A stretch of DNA of 8,489 nucleotides from Lachnospiraceae bacterium (GTDB taxonomy: Bacteria; Bacillota; Clostridia; Lachnospirales; Lachnospiraceae). This document shows, in pieces, positions 7,501 through 8,489 of this stretch. Positions within the stretch are counted from its first letter, which is position 1, and each line of letters opens with the position of its first letter. Below the pieces are notes generated by a model. The model was not told the DNA's origin and did no database searches. It saw only the letters and a program-made list of their open reading frames with translations. Location: NCBI GenBank assembly GCA_017964055.1, contig JAGCSS010000278.1, forward strand, positions 1 to 8,489, written 5' to 3'. The position numbers were made by a program, and so were the translations under genes.

Positions 7501-8291
7501 GTACCGGTGGCAAGAACCTTGTTATAATCAGTGTTTGCTATAAACGATTCGACATCGTCCATGCAGGCAAAATCATTTTCTTCGAGAGATATCTTTAACT
7601 TCGCCTTGCTCCTGCTGTCCGAAAAAACAACCGAATTGTCCTCGTAAGCGGCAGAGAGTTTCAGCTGCGCGGGATAGTAGACCAGGCACTGCGCCGGCTC
7701 CGAATACCAGATCGAATAATCGTGGTTGTAGTTATCCACGCCCTTTTTGTATCCCGTATTTACCAGGGCCGCTACCGCCGCGGCAGCCTGACCGGCATCA
7801 GTCTTATCCTGTGCCCCGCTCTTTTCATCGGTCTTCGGTTTAACGGTCGCGCTCACGGGTTTGCCGTTCACGTTCATATGGATGGTGCCTGTGCCGTCCG
7901 CTTTATCGGTGGACCAGGCTATACCGTCCTCGGTCACACCCTCGACAGTATCACCGGAGTGGAGCGCAGCGGGGCTCTCACCGGGCGCCAGGTCTTTGCC
8001 CGCATCGTCAGGCTCTATGCTGATCGAGACATAAGGCGCGTCAAATGTGATCTTGTCCTCGTCCGCTTTGATCCCGTCCATTACCGGCACATCGACAAAG
8101 GAGTCCGTCACAGTCTCTGTTTTGGTGTCGCTGTCATCTTCATCGCCCTCCGTACCGACCCATAAAAATCCGATCACAGCGGCCAGCAGGCCTGCTGCGA
8201 TCAGCACCGCTCCCGGCACCTTCTTTTTCTTCACGATCAGCAGCACTATGCCGGCGATCAATATCAGTATTCCCAAGATCATAACAACCAT
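4542..8291 (-). CDS. Very large N-terminally membrane-anchored extracytoplasmic protein of unknown function
   Basis: This is a 1249-residue protein I do not recognise. Two hydrophobic segments (about 1-20 and 28-45) flank a short Lys-rich loop (KKKKVP), so both the N-terminus and the large remainder probably lie outside the membrane, although the topology is not certain. Residues 50-165 are acidic and low in complexity. Three degenerate domains follow at about 191-330, 345-470 and 480-600, each opening with an aromatic strand and a (Y/V)P turn followed by an F-rich beta pattern. A short charged stretch (602-628) leads to a Lys/Asp then Pro/Ala linker (633-690). Next come a compact helical domain (about 691-810), a Pro-rich linker (811-850), a small beta domain opening GGFWKYADPG (about 858-950), and a final domain of about 275 residues (975-1249). 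The start at 8291 has GAGGG 6 bases upstream. It is flanked by terminator-like hairpins on both sides, so it is probably its own transcription unit. A sensor, adhesin or envelope-associated role is possible, but no motif decides this. Confidence 0.85.
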   Translation of the reverse strand: MVVMILGILILIAGIVLLIVKKKKVPGAVLIAAGLLAAVIGFLWVGTEGDEDDSDTKTETVTDSFVDVPVMDGIKADEDKITFDAPYVSISIEPDDAGKDLAPGESPAALHSGDTVEGVTEDGIAWSTDKADGTGTIHMNVNGKPVSATVKPKTDEKSGAQDKTDAGQAAAAVAALVNTGYKKGVDNYNHDYSIWYSEPAQCLVYYPAQLKLSAAYEDNSVVFSDSRSKAKLKISLEENDFACMDDVESFIANTDYNKVLATGTDWYSAETVGKTMTEYSVTGLGQKNSVNATLTYENQYDFVFRELRTLIKCRFIEDGKWVSNEVRDTVGQISPLFALPYEDGMTWKLTSWFFDNWTCYLIYPDVFTKAYRGEDNEEYFTDPKTGAYIHVYRRSFSGHLQDVIDYYDLRDYDISGENSVRGYYNITGYRVNHFIILRDGYEYHATMYAPDAYAHLYEQGASAMQLTLPGDEISSIEMQDIFFPQYRCYVTVPLQFAAIGQSGTEYNFRDRFNGLDLKVTFTDVTADTDTGNIFDMFNVVADDQNLSIGNNVVKWHSQDGLFIAALGDHHAGMLQMDYPNAQTAYEKSWTRFNMRFDDSAKAETIADRIEQDIKVAKIEEETEQAKQDIAVASGKDKDNGKDKDETPTSGPAGTDSDPGQKPADTPAVSEAPAVTPAIIAQPVNNTLPANSDWLYDENQNVVLWYKDYEDYRNISLTADSWFKSEALGFSRSHFFKWGTLEVINSVLRYNEYEVDVDKDWLQYDAVAKLNIMLEDRLDDPQAGSQLGDGIVSVFEAYCEVLGIEVPDYVSNAREPEIEPEEPTAAPRPTQAPAPTAVPDDPSQGEGEPYIPDTGLSDEDKALLEKIGGFWKYADPGNAQVSFHLSETGNWIRWFSDDYGDVTETAGRMLIADDGSIILCDFDLKEILYKLVYEEDMDSFYDSEYADFLVRDCINDPEEYYEDHPAPLPTGDGYTMLHPEYRDAFLIISKRYGRETIFEELAAAMGIADFGTPAYEFYGGVNFVDIGRADISAFQSRLKKMGLSLNGEDDSEGHAVGYYGILSGYEYLNEIHVTIWELSDHTEITWILTDGFTENDGIPGGLSLALLPFSVSDYGYGDVYRDVRGTSRFGHIMREMYDGAKKLAASSNGFGTGKGIRDFVYVCGFGTSMFDDDVWSNDYSLKNLNEIVEKYNIPGYYNATIDDSALPFYNALIHEMVITPDLNTPTLGVLWYIPGAGVCYAQDGELVFIK

Positions 8292-8303
8292 GACAAGCCC
8301 TCA

Positions 8304-8319
8304 CAATAATCCTTTATTG
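8304..8319 (-). promoter_or_regulatory. Small hairpin directly upstream of the ribosome binding site of the large anchored-protein gene
   Basis: The minus strand reads CAATAA-AGGA-TTATTG, a perfect 6-base-pair stem with a 4-base loop. It ends right before the TGAGGG Shine-Dalgarno sequence for the start at 8291. The stem is A/T-rich and weak, but its position matches the stronger hairpins in front of the next two genes. Confidence 0.35.
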
Positions 8320-8335
8320 CTGAATCTCATTCTTT

Positions 8336-8363
8336 ATCATATTAATACGTTTTTCTCAAAAAA
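8336..8363 (-). promoter_or_regulatory. Candidate promoter for the large anchored-protein gene
   Basis: Just past the terminator, the minus strand has TATGAT (8341-8336), one mismatch from the -10 consensus, within ATATGATAAAG. The -35 is weak: a T-run (8363-8358) at 16-base spacing, shared with the terminator tail. TTGAGA (8359-8354) is closer to consensus, but its spacing to TATGAT is too short (12 bases); it would have to pair with GATAAA downstream. The position, between a strong terminator and a start codon about 45 bases away, supports a promoter here; the exact boxes are uncertain. Confidence 0.45.
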
Positions 8364-8410
8364 AGAAGTAACAAAAGGTTACCTCTTTCAGGGATGCCTC
8401 TTGTTACTTC
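8358..8410 (-). terminator. Strong intrinsic terminator of the GH31-like gene
   Basis: On the minus strand a 14-base-pair stem (arms 8410-8397 and 8378-8365, outer sequence GAAGTAACAAGAGG with one G-U pair) encloses an 18-base loop. It is followed directly by seven T residues (8364-8358). It begins 7 bases after the TGA stop at 8417. This is a textbook Rho-independent terminator that separates the GH31-like gene from the large anchored-protein gene. Confidence 0.93.
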
Positions 8411-8416
8411 CTAAAC

Positions 8417-8489
8417 TCAGATCTTTTCAAATACGGGCATGTAATCGATCGGCGCGGCGACCGTCACGGTCTTTCCGCCCTCGTAGGTC
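8417..8489 (-). CDS. C-terminal fragment of a probable GH31-family alpha-glycosidase
   Basis: Only the last 23 codons and the TGA stop are visible; the gene enters from the right edge. The peptide ends in GGKTVTVAAPIDYMPVFEKI. The pattern of a Gly-rich turn, 'VxAPxDxxPVF' and a short basic tail is typical of the C-terminal beta domain of family 31 glycoside hydrolases (alpha-glucosidases and alpha-xylosidases). That is recognition of a short motif, and no catalytic residue is in view, so the call is tentative. The reading frame is supported by the strong terminator that starts 7 bases after the stop. A GH31 enzyme beside LplB/LplC-type permeases would fit a glycan-use locus. Confidence 0.6.
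   Translation of the reverse strand, partial: TYEGGKTVTVAAPIDYMPVFEKI

Noticed and set aside
6582..7598. Open frame of 338 codons on the plus strand, opposite the large anchored-protein gene
   Set aside because: It lies wholly inside a better-supported gene, has no convincing ribosome binding site or domain pattern, and its composition is what antisense reading of the real frame would give. The same applies to the 218-codon plus-strand frame at 5052-5708.

Overview
The window reads as a piece of a Gram-positive Firmicute chromosome, most likely a Lachnospiraceae-type clostridium from a gut or rumen habitat. The grounds are strong AGGAGG-type ribosome binding sites, an LplB/LplC-type sugar ABC transporter, roughly balanced GC content, and cell-surface proteins with Ala/Thr/Glu/Pro linkers of the 'ATEAP' kind and Lys-rich membrane anchors. 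The taxonomic call is inference from style; no marker gene is present.

Every supported gene lies on the minus strand, so transcription runs from high to low coordinates. (1) 8489-8417 is the last 23 codons of an upstream gene whose end looks like the C-terminus of a GH31 alpha-glycosidase. It is closed by a strong intrinsic terminator (8410-8358). (2) 8291-4542 is a 1249-residue, N-terminally membrane-anchored extracytoplasmic protein of unknown function. It has three degenerate repeat domains, two low-complexity linkers and two further C-terminal domains. A terminator hairpin follows at 4464-4435. (3) 4324-2126 is a 732-residue secreted protein anchored by a C-terminal transmembrane helix. 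It carries two 140-residue-period repeats, each with a DxDxDG calcium-type loop, followed by two beta-rich regions; a carbohydrate-binding role is likely. (4) 1991-516 is an LplB-type permease with an unusual N-terminal extension of about 190 residues and four membrane spans. (5) 494-1 is the N-terminal part of its LplC-type partner permease, which continues off the left edge.

The most notable non-coding signal is a 61-base leader present twice, immediately before the surface-protein gene (4392-4332) and before the LplB-type permease gene (2058-1998). The copies match at about 47 of 61 positions without gaps. Each contains a near-identical hairpin abutting the Shine-Dalgarno sequence, with one compensatory base-pair change, and each has a second, less conserved hairpin upstream. 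This looks like a shared post-transcriptional or operator element tying the surface protein to the transporter.

As a working model (inference), the locus is a glycan-use system. A surface protein captures a saccharide, the LplB/LplC-type permeases import it with a solute-binding protein and ATPase encoded elsewhere, and a GH31-type enzyme cleaves alpha-glycosidic bonds. The large anchored protein does not fit a known role and may be an independent transcription unit. No RNA gene, CRISPR array, insertion sequence or phage feature was seen, and no gene-free stretch exceeds about 220 bases.
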